This document shows positions 1 to 5,569 of a DNA stretch of 5,954 nucleotides, piece by piece. Below the pieces are notes generated by a model, which did no database searches, was not told where the DNA came from, and was given only the letters and a program-made list of their open reading frames with translations. Made by a program: the position numbers and the translations under genes. Numbering within the stretch: position 1 is the first letter of the stretch; every line of letters begins with the position of its first letter. This stretch comes from an uncultured Chloroflexota bacterium (GTDB taxonomy: Bacteria; Chloroflexota; Anaerolineae; Aggregatilineales; Phototrophicaceae): positions 1-5,954 of the forward strand of contig CAIVEA010000328.1 in assembly GCA_903904765.1 (NCBI GenBank). The letters run 5' to 3'.

Positions 1-877
1 ACCACAACATCGGGAAACCGACCAGCACGATAAGCGCCGCAATTTGCAGCAGCCGTCCGGTGGGATAACGCCGCGTCAGGTAGCTGCCTGCCGCCCTGCC
101 GATCACGCTGGCGAGGAAGAACAGGCTGACGCTGCCCGAAGCCGCTTCAGCGCTGAAACCGACCACCTTTTGCATGAAATCGGCTGTCCAGAAGATGATG
201 CACCACTCAATCGCCACCGCGAAGAACACCACAATCGCGTAGGCCCAGTAAGCGCGGGGCAACCGTCCACTGGCCGACGCAGGTGCGGCTGATGCGGTGG
301 TGGTCGGGGCATGGGCGGCTTCCGGCAGGCGCACCTTCCATTGTGTGAGCGCCATCAGCACCCACGCCAGCGAACCGACCAGCAGCGCCACCCGCCAGCC
401 GATGCCCGACGACTGACCGAAGCTGACCACCAGCGGCGCAGTCGTGGCGGCTAGGCTGGCGAGGATGTTGGACTCGGTGATGGCGAAAGCGCGGTTTGCC
501 CCGTGCCGGTCGGCGAGGGTGGCTTGAATCATCACCAGCAAATACGAGCCGATGATCGCCATGCCCAGCGTGATGGCAATCGTGGCGGGGGCGCTGCGCC
601 CGAAGGTGAGCAGCACTGCCCCGACAGCCATCCCCGCGCCGCCACCCCAGAACACCCGCCGCCGTCCCCAGCGCCGCGCCACGCGATCACCTGTCATGCC
701 GGCTAGCACCATGCCCAGCGCGAAGGCGCTCAGATGTGCGCCCGCAATCGTGTAATTCATGCCGATTTCTTCGCGCAGGAACGGAATCAGCGGCCCTAGC
801 GAGGCCTGAATATAGGCGTAAAACCCCAGCATGGCATACGCCAGCCATGTGAAACGGTCACGGGTGAACACAGGCAT
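1..877 (-). CDS. MFS transporter, 3' end cut by the window edge
   Basis: This is a major facilitator superfamily permease, an inner-membrane secondary transporter; the substrate cannot be told. About 292 codons are visible from the ATG at 877-875, against roughly 400 residues for a whole protein, so the last membrane helices lie outside the window. TM1 covers about residues 9-34 and TM2 about 44-62. It is followed by the TM2-TM3 loop signature (motif A) GDRVARRWGRRR at residues 63-74, the best family evidence. Further hydrophobic helices follow. A low-complexity Ala/Thr/Pro stretch (about residues 190-205) looks like the cytoplasmic loop between the two six-helix halves, and helices resume after it. 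The start is bounded by the in-frame TAA of the upstream gene 36 bases away. No convincing Shine-Dalgarno precedes it, so it may depend on readthrough translation of the operon. It is the last visible gene of the leftward LLM-propeller-MFS group. Confidence 0.88.
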   Translation of the reverse strand, partial: MPVFTRDRFTWLAYAMLGFYAYIQASLGPLIPFLREEIGMNYTIAGAHLSAFALGMVLAGMTGDRVARRWGRRRVFWGGGAGMAVGAVLLTFGRSAPATIAITLGMAIIGSYLLVMIQATLADRHGANRAFAITESNILASLAATTAPLVVSFGQSSGIGWRVALLVGSLAWVLMALTQWKVRLPEAAHAPTTTASAAPASASGRLPRAYWAYAIVVFFAVAIEWCIIFWTADFMQKVVGFSAEAASGSVSLFFLASVIGRAAGSYLTRRYPTGRLLQIAALIVLVGFPMLW

Positions 878-913
878 TCCGGGAAATCTGCTTTCTGATC
901 GAAGGTTGATCGG

Positions 914-1852
914 TTACGAGGGTTCGCGGTCACGCGAACTGCCGAAGGTCAGCCGGCGGACGCTGCCGCCCTCCCCATCCATGATATACAAATCCGGGCT
1001 GCCGTCGCGCTGCGACTCGAATACGATGCGCCCATCGCTCACCCACACCGGGCTGGAGTCCCACGTCTGCTGATGTGTCAAACGTACCCGGTCGCTGCCA
1101 TCGGTGTTGATCCGGTAAATTTCAAAGTTGCGGTTGTACTGGTCAGACACGTACAGCAGATGCCGCCCATCGGCGCTCCATGCCGGTTCGAGATGGCGCA
1201 CGCGGGTATCCGTCACCAGCTGCACATCGCTCCCATCGGCATGCATAATGTAGATCGCCCAGTTGCTGCGCCGGTACGAGGTGAAGGCGATCTGCGTGCC
1301 GTCCGGCGACCATACCGGATCGTTGTCCTCTAGCGGTTCGACGGTCAGCCGCCGCACATCCCCCCCGTCCACCGCCATGCTGTACAGTTCCCAGTTGCCA
1401 TCGCGGTCGCTGGCGAAGGCGATGTGTGTGCCGTCCGGCGACCATGCCGGTTTGGTGTCCCGCGCCGCGTTGGTCGTCAGCCGCCGCAGGTTGCGCCCGC
1501 CCACATCCATCACATATAACTCTTGGTTGCCATCCCGCAGCGAAGTGAACACCACCCGCTGCCCGTCCGCCGACAGCGCCGCCGAACCATCCCATCCGGC
1601 GCTGCGGGTCAGGTTGCGCTGAATGCCCACATTCACATCCAGCAGATACACCTCGTCATCCCCGCCTCTATCCGAGAGAAAAACCACGCCCACGCGCCCC
1701 GCCGGAATCAGCCGCCGCGCCGCCATGATGCCCATTGCCGCCACCGTCAGCAGCAGCAGGAACGCGCTGCCCGCCAGCAGCACTCCGCCGACGAACGACA
1801 GCCGACGGGGTGCGTGGGTAGATGCGGGAGAGTCGAATGTTTGCGTGGTCAA
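914..1852 (-). CDS. Membrane-anchored PD40/TolB-like beta-propeller protein
   Basis: The 312-residue protein has a short cytoplasmic N-terminus and one strongly hydrophobic segment (about residues 20-45). The rest is built of WD40-like PD40 repeats of the kind found in TolB. The blade motif W-S-x-D-G-x-x-I-x-F-x-S followed by ELYxMxxDGxxxxxLT recurs with a strict 44-residue spacing (W137, W181, W225, then W270), with weaker blades before them; I count about six. The propeller probably sits outside the membrane, tethered by the N-terminal helix. Such domains usually bind protein or polysaccharide partners, but no enzymatic residues are evident, so the function is unknown. The start is TTG at 1852-1850 with GGGGA just upstream. 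The next in-frame ATG falls inside the membrane segment, which favours TTG. It follows the LLM gene by 19 bases. The protein stops just where a further W-S-P-D-G motif would begin (ending R-E-P-S). Confidence 0.85.
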   Translation of the reverse strand: MTTQTFDSPASTHAPRRLSFVGGVLLAGSAFLLLLTVAAMGIMAARRLIPAGRVGVVFLSDRGGDDEVYLLDVNVGIQRNLTRSAGWDGSAALSADGQRVVFTSLRDGNQELYVMDVGGRNLRRLTTNAARDTKPAWSPDGTHIAFASDRDGNWELYSMAVDGGDVRRLTVEPLEDNDPVWSPDGTQIAFTSYRRSNWAIYIMHADGSDVQLVTDTRVRHLEPAWSADGRHLLYVSDQYNRNFEIYRINTDGSDRVRLTHQQTWDSSPVWVSDGRIVFESQRDGSPDLYIMDGEGGSVRRLTFGSSRDREPS

Positions 1853-1871
1853 GCTGTCCCCGCCGGAATTT

Positions 1872-2789
1872 CTAGCCGCGCACGCGGGGCGCGATTTCGT
1901 TGCTGACCAACTGCACCACGTCCGCGTCCGGCTGTCCTACGATATCCAGCATGAAGTAGTCTACGCCCAGCGCCACATATTCCTGCATTTGCTCGATCAC
2001 CTGCGCGGGCGTTCCCACGAAGGCGTTCTGCCGCGTCCATGCCGTATCGCGGCTGGTGGCACGGCGCTGCACATCGGCCTCGGTCTGTCCGGTGACGACG
2101 CGCCCGAACCATGTGCGCCGTAGCGATTTCGGGTCGCGCCCGATCTCGGTGCAATACTGGTCGAGGAGCGCCATGCGCGTCCGCATCACATCAATCGGCG
2201 CGTCCGACACATTCCACCAGTCGCCATACTGCGCCGCCAGCCGCAGCGCCTTATCGCCCTTCACGCCGATCACCAGCGGCGGGGGCGGCACGGGCTTCGG
2301 TTCGAGATAGGCATCCTTCACCTGATAGTGCTTGCCGCTGTAGCTCACCTTGCCCGGTTGCGTCCACAGGCGTTTGAGGATTTCGAGCGTGTCTTGCAGT
2401 TGTTCCAGCCGCACGCCGGGGGTAGGGTAGTCGTAGCCGTAGCCCGCGTACTCGTCCACCTTCCAGCCCGCGCCCACACCGAGATACAGTCGCCCGCCGC
2501 TGAACACTTGCAGCGTGGAGGCCATTTTCGCCAGCAGCGCCGGATTGCGGTAGTTCTGCCCCATGACCATCGGCCCGACATCGAACTGCGGGAACTTGGC
2601 CGCGAGGAACGAAAGCACCGTCCATGCTTCGTAGGTGTACAGGTCGCTCCAGAAAAGATGGTCAGTCATCCACAGGCTTTTGAACGAGTTTTGAATCAGC
2701 GGGACGACGGCCTCGATGTCCTCCATCCACTGCGTCAGCTTGCTTGCCGGATGCCGTTCTACCAGTGCCAGCCCAAATTCGACAGCCAT
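1872..2789 (-). CDS. LLM class flavin/F420-dependent oxidoreductase
   Basis: This 305-residue protein is a bacterial luciferase-like TIM-barrel oxidoreductase. Family members use FMN or coenzyme F420 to oxidise or reduce small organic substrates; the substrate here is unknown. Seen in the sequence: an N-terminal barrel strand (MAVEFGLALV), W-M-T-D-H-L-F-W at about 40-47, the family's central block N-P-A-L-L-A-K-M-A (82-90), then S-G-G-R-L-Y-L-G-V-G-A-G-W (97-109). These are followed by the E-Y-x-x-x-G-x-x-x-P region (113-124) and the E-x-L-x-x-L-x-x-L-W-type helix. PLVIGVKGDKALRLAAQYGDWWN (starting at 171) is the later phosphate-binding strand, and FVGTPAQV (258-265) is the usual C-terminal motif. 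This pattern is closest to F420-type LLM proteins rather than alkanal luciferases, but cofactor choice is inference. An AGGAG (2801-2797) lies 7 bases before the ATG. It is the first gene of the leftward operon. Confidence 0.92.
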   Translation of the reverse strand: MAVEFGLALVERHPASKLTQWMEDIEAVVPLIQNSFKSLWMTDHLFWSDLYTYEAWTVLSFLAAKFPQFDVGPMVMGQNYRNPALLAKMASTLQVFSGGRLYLGVGAGWKVDEYAGYGYDYPTPGVRLEQLQDTLEILKRLWTQPGKVSYSGKHYQVKDAYLEPKPVPPPPLVIGVKGDKALRLAAQYGDWWNVSDAPIDVMRTRMALLDQYCTEIGRDPKSLRRTWFGRVVTGQTEADVQRRATSRDTAWTRQNAFVGTPAQVIEQMQEYVALGVDYFMLDIVGQPDADVVQLVSNEIAPRVRG

Positions 2790-2796
2790 TGTAAGA

Positions 2797-2801
2797 CTCC
2801 T
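2797..2801 (-). promoter_or_regulatory. Shine-Dalgarno site of the LLM oxidoreductase gene
   Basis: AGGAG on the minus strand lies 7 bases before the ATG at 2789. It fixes the start and is the only strong ribosome-binding site in the leftward three-gene group. Confidence 0.8.
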
Positions 2802-2838
2802 TTTTCAGCGCGTGGTCGTCATGATGATGAGCATCAAA

Positions 2839-2937
2839 GCCCTCACCCCCAACCCCTCTCCCAACCGCTGAGTACAGCTAGGAGAGGGGAGTTAGATACA
2901 CCCTTCGCCATGAGGGAGAAGGGCAGGGGATGAGGGC
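2839..2937. repeat. Palindromic dispersed-type repeat element, copy 1
   Basis: The left arm (2839-2862) begins GCCCTCACCCCCAACCCC and is imperfectly complementary to the right arm (about 2913-2937, ending in GGGGATGAGGGC). An inner CCCCTCTCC (2854-2862) can also pair with GGAGAGGGG at 2881-2889. The result is a roughly 99-base element with nested inverted repeats and no coding capacity. CCCTCACCCCCAACCCC...GGGTGAGGGC elements are, from general knowledge, abundant in intergenic regions of Chloroflexota and some Cyanobacteria and behave like small non-autonomous or structural repeats. It sits in the divergent region between the LLM and dienelactone hydrolase genes, so it could form a stem-loop in a transcript from either side. 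A related, more degenerate copy is near 5570-5690. Confidence 0.7.
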
Positions 2938-2977
2938 GATTGCTCCCGATCCGAATGTGCCTCTACCCGTTGTGCTG

Positions 2978-3006
2978 TTGCTTTCTTTTGGGAAAAGAGC
3001 TATGTT
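2978..3006 (+). promoter_or_regulatory. Weak candidate promoter for the dienelactone hydrolase gene
   Basis: TTGCTT (2978-2983) and TATGTT (3001-3006) are separated by 17 bases, upstream of the hydrolase start at 3069. Each box matches the sigma70 consensus only partly (3/6 and 4/6). TATAAC at 3015-3020 could be an alternative -10 box but lacks a -35 partner. This is a low-confidence call based on spacing alone. Confidence 0.25.
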
Positions 3007-3012
3007 CAGCAG

Positions 3013-3039
3013 ATTATAACAACGATTCGGGCTTCGCAA
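3013..3039 (-). promoter_or_regulatory. Candidate extended -10 promoter for the leftward operon
   Basis: Read on the minus strand, 3018-3013 is a perfect TATAAT directly preceded by TGT, which is an extended -10 element. A TTGCGA (3039-3034) lies 15 bases upstream as a poor -35 box, which an extended -10 promoter can tolerate. Transcription would start near 3006 and run left toward the LLM gene at 2789. The leader of about 215 bases would include the whole palindromic repeat at 2839-2937. The site overlaps possible plus-strand -10 sequences, so the two divergent promoters may compete. Confidence 0.45.
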
Positions 3040-3057
3040 CTGAAAATGGATTCAGAC

Positions 3058-3064
3058 GGGGAGG
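3058..3064 (+). promoter_or_regulatory. Shine-Dalgarno site fixing the dienelactone hydrolase start
   Basis: GGGGAGG lies 4 bases before the ATG at 3069. It supports this start over the in-frame TTG at 2940 or ATG at 2955, which lie at or beside the end of the repeat element without a comparable site. Confidence 0.65.
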
Positions 3065-3068
3065 CTTT

Positions 3069-3764
3069 ATGACCAACGCTGAATTGCACCACGAAATGAT
3101 TGCGCTGGAGAGTTCAGCGGGCAAGGTGAACGGCTATCTGGTGCTGCCTGCTGGCACAGGGCCGTTTCCGGCGGTGGTGGTCATTCACGAAGCCTACGGC
3201 CTGAACGACAACATGCGCGACATCGCCCAGCGTTTCGCCCGCGAGGGTTATGTGGCGCTGGCGGTAGACTTGTTCGCGGGGCGCAATCAGGTGGTGTGTA
3301 TGTTCCGCTATTTCGCGGGTTCGATGTTGAACTCGCTCAATCACAGCGGCATCAGCGCACTGAAGGACACGCTCTCGTGGCTAGAGAAGCACCCGCAGGT
3401 GGATGGCGCACGGGTGGGGGCGATTGGCTTCTGCTTGGGAGGCGGGTTTGCCATCGCATGGGCGAGTGCCGACCCGCGCCTGAAGGTGATCGCACCTTTC
3501 TACGGCATGAACCCGCGCCCGCTGGATGTCGTCGCCCGTTCTTGTCCGGTGGTGGGTTCGTACCCCGAAAACGATTTCACCAGAGGGGCAGGGCAGAAGC
3601 TGGAAGCCAAGTTGAGCGAACATCACATCGAGCATGACATCAAGACTTACCCGGATGCCAAGCATTCGTTCTTCAATGATCGCGGCCCGAACTTCAACGC
3701 CGCCGCCGCGGAAGACTCATGGACGCGCACGCTGGCCTTTTTCGAGCAGCATCTGAGTCCATAG
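3069..3764 (+). CDS. Dienelactone hydrolase family protein
   Basis: This 231-residue alpha/beta hydrolase matches the usual length (about 230-240) of the dienelactone hydrolase family, which opens dienelactone or related ester/lactone bonds with a cysteine nucleophile. Seen: the strand and loop VVVIHEAYGLND with Glu41, the residue that primes the cysteine in characterised members. The nucleophile elbow G-F-C-L-G-G has Cys122, the likely acid is Asp169 in S-Y-P-E-N-D-F, and the base is His199 in D-A-K-H-S-F-F-N. The triad is therefore complete. No signal peptide is seen from this start, so the enzyme is probably cytoplasmic. An upstream in-frame extension of 43 codons (TTG at 2940) would add a Cys-rich, non-conserved leader and is not preferred. 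The actual substrate is unknown; no other aromatic-degradation genes are adjacent. The gene is divergent from the LLM group and ends before the infC promoter. Confidence 0.9.
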   Translation: MTNAELHHEMIALESSAGKVNGYLVLPAGTGPFPAVVVIHEAYGLNDNMRDIAQRFAREGYVALAVDLFAGRNQVVCMFRYFAGSMLNSLNHSGISALKDTLSWLEKHPQVDGARVGAIGFCLGGGFAIAWASADPRLKVIAPFYGMNPRPLDVVARSCPVVGSYPENDFTRGAGQKLEAKLSEHHIEHDIKTYPDAKHSFFNDRGPNFNAAAAEDSWTRTLAFFEQHLSP

Positions 3765-3790
3765 AGACTGCGAAGCCTGCGCGTCTCCCA

Positions 3791-3819
3791 TTGACTCTCC
3801 CCCACCGCTATGCTAGACT
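3791..3819 (+). promoter_or_regulatory. Sigma70-type promoter of infC-rpmI-rplT
   Basis: TTGACT (3791-3796, 5/6 to consensus) and TAGACT (3814-3819, 4/6) are separated by exactly 17 bases. The predicted start is near 3826, giving a leader of only about 38 bases before the ATC start of infC. That is too short for the long L20-binding leader RNA known upstream of infC in Bacillus-type genomes. Confidence 0.6.
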
Positions 3820-3848
3820 TCCGCCACTCATAAGACTTTTTGATTCAG

Positions 3849-3866
3849 TAAGGGTGACGGGCTATC
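3849..3866 (+). promoter_or_regulatory. Ribosome-binding site and ATC start codon of infC
   Basis: TAAGG (3849-3853) lies 10 bases before ATC (3864-3866). An in-frame TGA at 3855-3857 sets the upstream limit of the reading frame. Between this TGA and the GTG at 3912 there is no ATG, GTG or TTG in frame. Rare AUU/AUC/AUA starts are established for infC in many bacteria and let IF-3 repress its own translation, because IF-3 rejects non-canonical start codons. Confidence 0.72.
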
Positions 3867-4388
3867 AGCGCTGTAAACTACCGTATCAACGAACAAATTC
3901 GTGTTCGTGAAGTGCGTCTCATTACCGACACGAACGAGAATATCGGTGTAGTGTCCATCCGAACGGCGCTGCAAATGGCCGAAGAACGCGGCCTCGATCT
4001 GGTCGAAGTCTCGCCAAACGCCGAACCGCCGGTTTGCCGAATCATGGATTTCGGCAAGTTTCAATATGAGAAACGCCGTAAGGAACGCGAAGCGAAGAAG
4101 CAGCAGAAGATCATCGAGGTCAAGGAAATCCAACTGCGCCCCAAGACGGACCAGCATCATCTGGGCTTCAAGGTGGTGAATGCGCGGAACTGGATCAAGG
4201 CCGGGATGAAAGTGCGTGTGCGTGCCCGTTTCCGTGGGCGCGAACGCGACTATCCAGATATTGCTTTGCAACGTATGTTGGAAATCGCGGCGGACTTACA
4301 GGATGTGGCCGCCATCGAGCAGCAACCGACCATGGATGGGAATACCATGATTATGGTCTTGTCGCCCGCATCCGATAAAAAGAAGTAA
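3864..4388 (+). CDS. infC: Translation initiation factor IF-3, ATC start
   Basis: IF-3 binds the 30S subunit, prevents premature 50S joining and checks start-codon and initiator-tRNA pairing. Starting at ATC gives 174 residues, a normal IF-3 length, with the conserved N-terminus YRINEQIRVREVRLI. The N-terminal domain covers about residues 5-70 and includes the family signature RIMDFGKFQYEKRR (59-72). A Lys/Arg/Glu-rich linker helix (about 64-83) leads to the C-terminal domain, with VKEIQLRP at 86-93 and a Lys/Arg-rich block (KVRVRARFRGRERD) that contacts 16S rRNA. Starting instead at the GTG at 3912 would delete 16 conserved residues, so automatic gene callers will probably truncate this gene. 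rpmI follows after 14 bases, in the standard infC-rpmI-rplT order. The likely control is the promoter at 3791 plus autoregulation through the ATC start; the latter is inferred from the family. Confidence 0.95.
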   Translation: MSAVNYRINEQIRVREVRLITDTNENIGVVSIRTALQMAEERGLDLVEVSPNAEPPVCRIMDFGKFQYEKRRKEREAKKQQKIIEVKEIQLRPKTDQHHLGFKVVNARNWIKAGMKVRVRARFRGRERDYPDIALQRMLEIAADLQDVAAIEQQPTMDGNTMIMVLSPASDKKK

Positions 4389-4402
4389 CTCGGAGCAAGA
4401 TT

Positions 4403-4639
4403 GTGGCCAAGAAATATAAGATCAAGACACACAAAGCAACTGCCAAGCGTTTCCGTGTAACCGGAACCGGCTTGGTTGTGCGTACCAAGAGTGGCAAGAG
4501 CCATTTCCGCCGCCGCACTGCCAAGCGAAGCAAGCGTTTGATGGACAAACTGATCGGTGTGGGTAACAGCACCATTCAGAAGAAGATCAAGAAGCTCGCC
4601 CCGTATCTGGGCAAGTACCGTCAGAATCCCGGTCGCTAA
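4403..4639 (+). CDS. rpmI: 50S ribosomal protein L35 (bL35)
   Basis: This small basic protein of the large ribosomal subunit is recognised by the N-terminal block KIKTHKATAKRFRVTGTG (residues 6-23). The Arg/Lys-rich segment HFRRRTAKRSKRL (34-46) and the KKLAPYL ending typical of the family (63-69) add support. It begins with GTG at 4403; GGAG (4392-4395) lies 7 bases upstream. It has 78 residues against a usual 64-66: a few residues are inserted before PYL, and a tail of 9 (GKYRQNPGR) follows it. It lies 14 bases after infC and 77 bases before rplT, an unusually roomy gap for this operon. Confidence 0.95.
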   Translation: MAKKYKIKTHKATAKRFRVTGTGLVVRTKSGKSHFRRRTAKRSKRLMDKLIGVGNSTIQKKIKKLAPYLGKYRQNPGR

Positions 4640-4651
4640 TCCGGCCTTTTT
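4631..4651 (+). terminator. Weak hairpin plus T-run at the rpmI stop, possible attenuator
   Basis: GGTCG (4631-4635) can pair with CGGCC (4642-4646), with one G-U pair, around a 6-base loop. Five T residues (4647-4651) follow directly. The short stem overlaps the rpmI stop codon. It could cause partial termination between rpmI and rplT, but 5 base pairs is marginal and translating ribosomes would disrupt it. Confidence 0.3.
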
Positions 4652-4657
4652 GAAACC

Positions 4658-4694
4658 GACCCGTTTCACTGGCCCGGGTTGATTGCACCGGGTC
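4658..4694 (+). promoter_or_regulatory. Mutually exclusive hairpins upstream of rplT
   Basis: GACCCG (4658-4663) can pair with CGGGTC (4689-4694), or its last five bases ACCCG can pair with CGGGT at 4675-4679. The two pairings exclude each other. The distal stem is followed by TTTCTG and then the rplT Shine-Dalgarno AGGAG (4703-4707, 9 bases before the ATG). L20 is known to repress its own operon by binding mRNA structures in other bacteria, so this may be a control site; that role is inference. Confidence 0.3.
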
Positions 4695-4716
4695 TTTCTG
4701 TCAGGAGTTAAAGAAG

Positions 4717-5460
4717 ATGACGAGAACACGTACCGGCGTAGTGCGCCGCCGCTGGCATAAGAAGCTGCTCAAAAAGGCGAAGGGCATGTGGGGTACGCGC
4801 GGCAGTCTGCACCGCCGCACGAACGAAGCCCTGCTCAAGTCGCAGTGGAACGCTTTCCGCGGTCGCCGCGCCCGCAAGCGCGATATGCGCCGTTTGTGGA
4901 TTATGCGTATCAACGCCGCTGCCCGTATCAACGGCATGAGCTACAGCAAGTTCATCTACGGCTTGCAGAATGCCAATGTGCTGGTGGATCGTAAGATGCT
5001 GGCAGACATCGCCGTGCGTGATCCGCAGACCTTCACCAAGCTGGCCGCGGTCAGCATGCAGCACCCGGCTCCCACCGCCTCCACCGGGCCGAAGGGCGCT
5101 CTGCCGCCCCTCGTGAAGGCTGCTGCGCCCGCTGCTGCTCCGGCAGCCGCACCCGCCGCTGCCCCGAAGGCGCGTGTTGCCAAGAAGAAATCGCCGGCTG
5201 GCGACGATCTGACCACCATTGAAGGCATCGGCCCCAAGAGCGTGAAGGCGCTCGAGAAGGCCGGCATCACCACATGGGCGCAGATCGCTTCCATGACCGC
5301 CGAAGAACTGGATGATGTGGTGCGCGTTCAGGGCGGCGTGAGCCTCCTCAGCGGCGCGACCAAGTCGTGGCCGAAGCAGGCGAAACTGCTCATCGAAGGC
5401 AAATTCGACGAATTTCAGGCGTACATCGCCAAGCTCAAGGGTGGCCGCGAAGTCGAGTAG
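4717..5460 (+). CDS. rplT: 50S ribosomal protein L20 fused to a helix-hairpin-helix domain
   Basis: L20 (bL20) binds 23S rRNA early in large-subunit assembly. Residues 1 to about 115 are a complete L20: the basic N-terminal arm with WHKKLLKKAKGMWGTRG (13-29), FRGRRARKRDMRRLW (47-61), then INGMSYSKFIYGL and the C-terminal globular part. The family is normally about 117-120 residues, but this protein has 247. Residues about 116-161 form an Ala/Pro-rich linker with an APAAAP-type repeat and a basic end (KARVAKKK). Residues about 163-244 form a helix-hairpin-helix domain: DDLTTIEGIGPKSVKALEKAGI, then ITTWAQIASMTAEEL, then SWPKQAKLLIEGKFDEFQAYIAKLKGGR. I recall the same type of domain at the C-termini of some other Chloroflexota and actinobacterial proteins (for example L21 and NuoE). 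The reading frame is open throughout, with no frameshift. AGGAG at 4703-4707 fixes the ATG. It is the last gene before the terminator. Confidence 0.95.
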   Translation: MTRTRTGVVRRRWHKKLLKKAKGMWGTRGSLHRRTNEALLKSQWNAFRGRRARKRDMRRLWIMRINAAARINGMSYSKFIYGLQNANVLVDRKMLADIAVRDPQTFTKLAAVSMQHPAPTASTGPKGALPPLVKAAAPAAAPAAAPAAAPKARVAKKKSPAGDDLTTIEGIGPKSVKALEKAGITTWAQIASMTAEELDDVVRVQGGVSLLSGATKSWPKQAKLLIEGKFDEFQAYIAKLKGGREVE

Positions 5461-5490
5461 CCGCCGTCCGTAAAGCCTCTGTAACACCCG

Positions 5491-5521
5491 ACGGGGAGCA
5501 ATTTGCTCCCCGTTTTGCTTT
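5491..5521 (+). terminator. Intrinsic terminator after rplT
   Basis: A perfect 10-base-pair stem, ACGGGGAGCA (5491-5500) with TGCTCCCCGT (5504-5513), closes a 3-base loop. It runs into TTTTGCTTT. It lies 30 bases after the rplT stop and marks the end of the infC-rpmI-rplT transcript. Confidence 0.88.
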
Positions 5522-5569
5522 GGCATGTTCGGATGTGCGAGCCATAATCCTCATTCCTTGATCCTCCGA

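Noticed and set aside
1523..2123. Overlapping plus-strand open frames opposite the propeller and LLM genes
   Set aside because: The products are low-complexity Arg/Pro/His/Ala-rich with no motif, and they lie antisense to two well-supported genes.
2328..2933. Open frame on the plus strand opposite the LLM gene, running into the repeat
   Set aside because: The opposite strand encodes an unmistakable LLM oxidoreductase. The end of this frame is repeat-derived (SPHPQPLSQPLS), a known artefact of such elements.
2940..3068. 43-codon N-terminal extension of the dienelactone hydrolase, starting at TTG 2940
   Set aside because: It is in frame and Cys-rich (CLYPLCCCFLLGKELC), loosely like a signal peptide. 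However, it begins right at the edge of the repeat, lacks a good ribosome-binding site, and the protein from 3069 already has the full family length with GGGGAGG in front.
3765..3786. Hairpin after the hydrolase stop (AGAC-GCG with CGC-GTCT, one bulge) considered as a terminator
   Set aside because: The stem is short and bulged and no T-run follows. The next bases are the -35 box of the infC promoter.
3912..4388. GTG at 3912 as the infC start
   Set aside because: It would remove 16 residues that match the conserved IF-3 N-terminus, and no Shine-Dalgarno lies at a suitable distance.
4708..5526. Long open frame on the minus strand opposite rplT (272 codons)
   Set aside because: It is antisense to a clear L20 gene, runs through the Ala/Pro linker and the terminator, and its product is Ala/Gly/His/Arg-rich with no recognisable domain. 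High G+C explains the openness.
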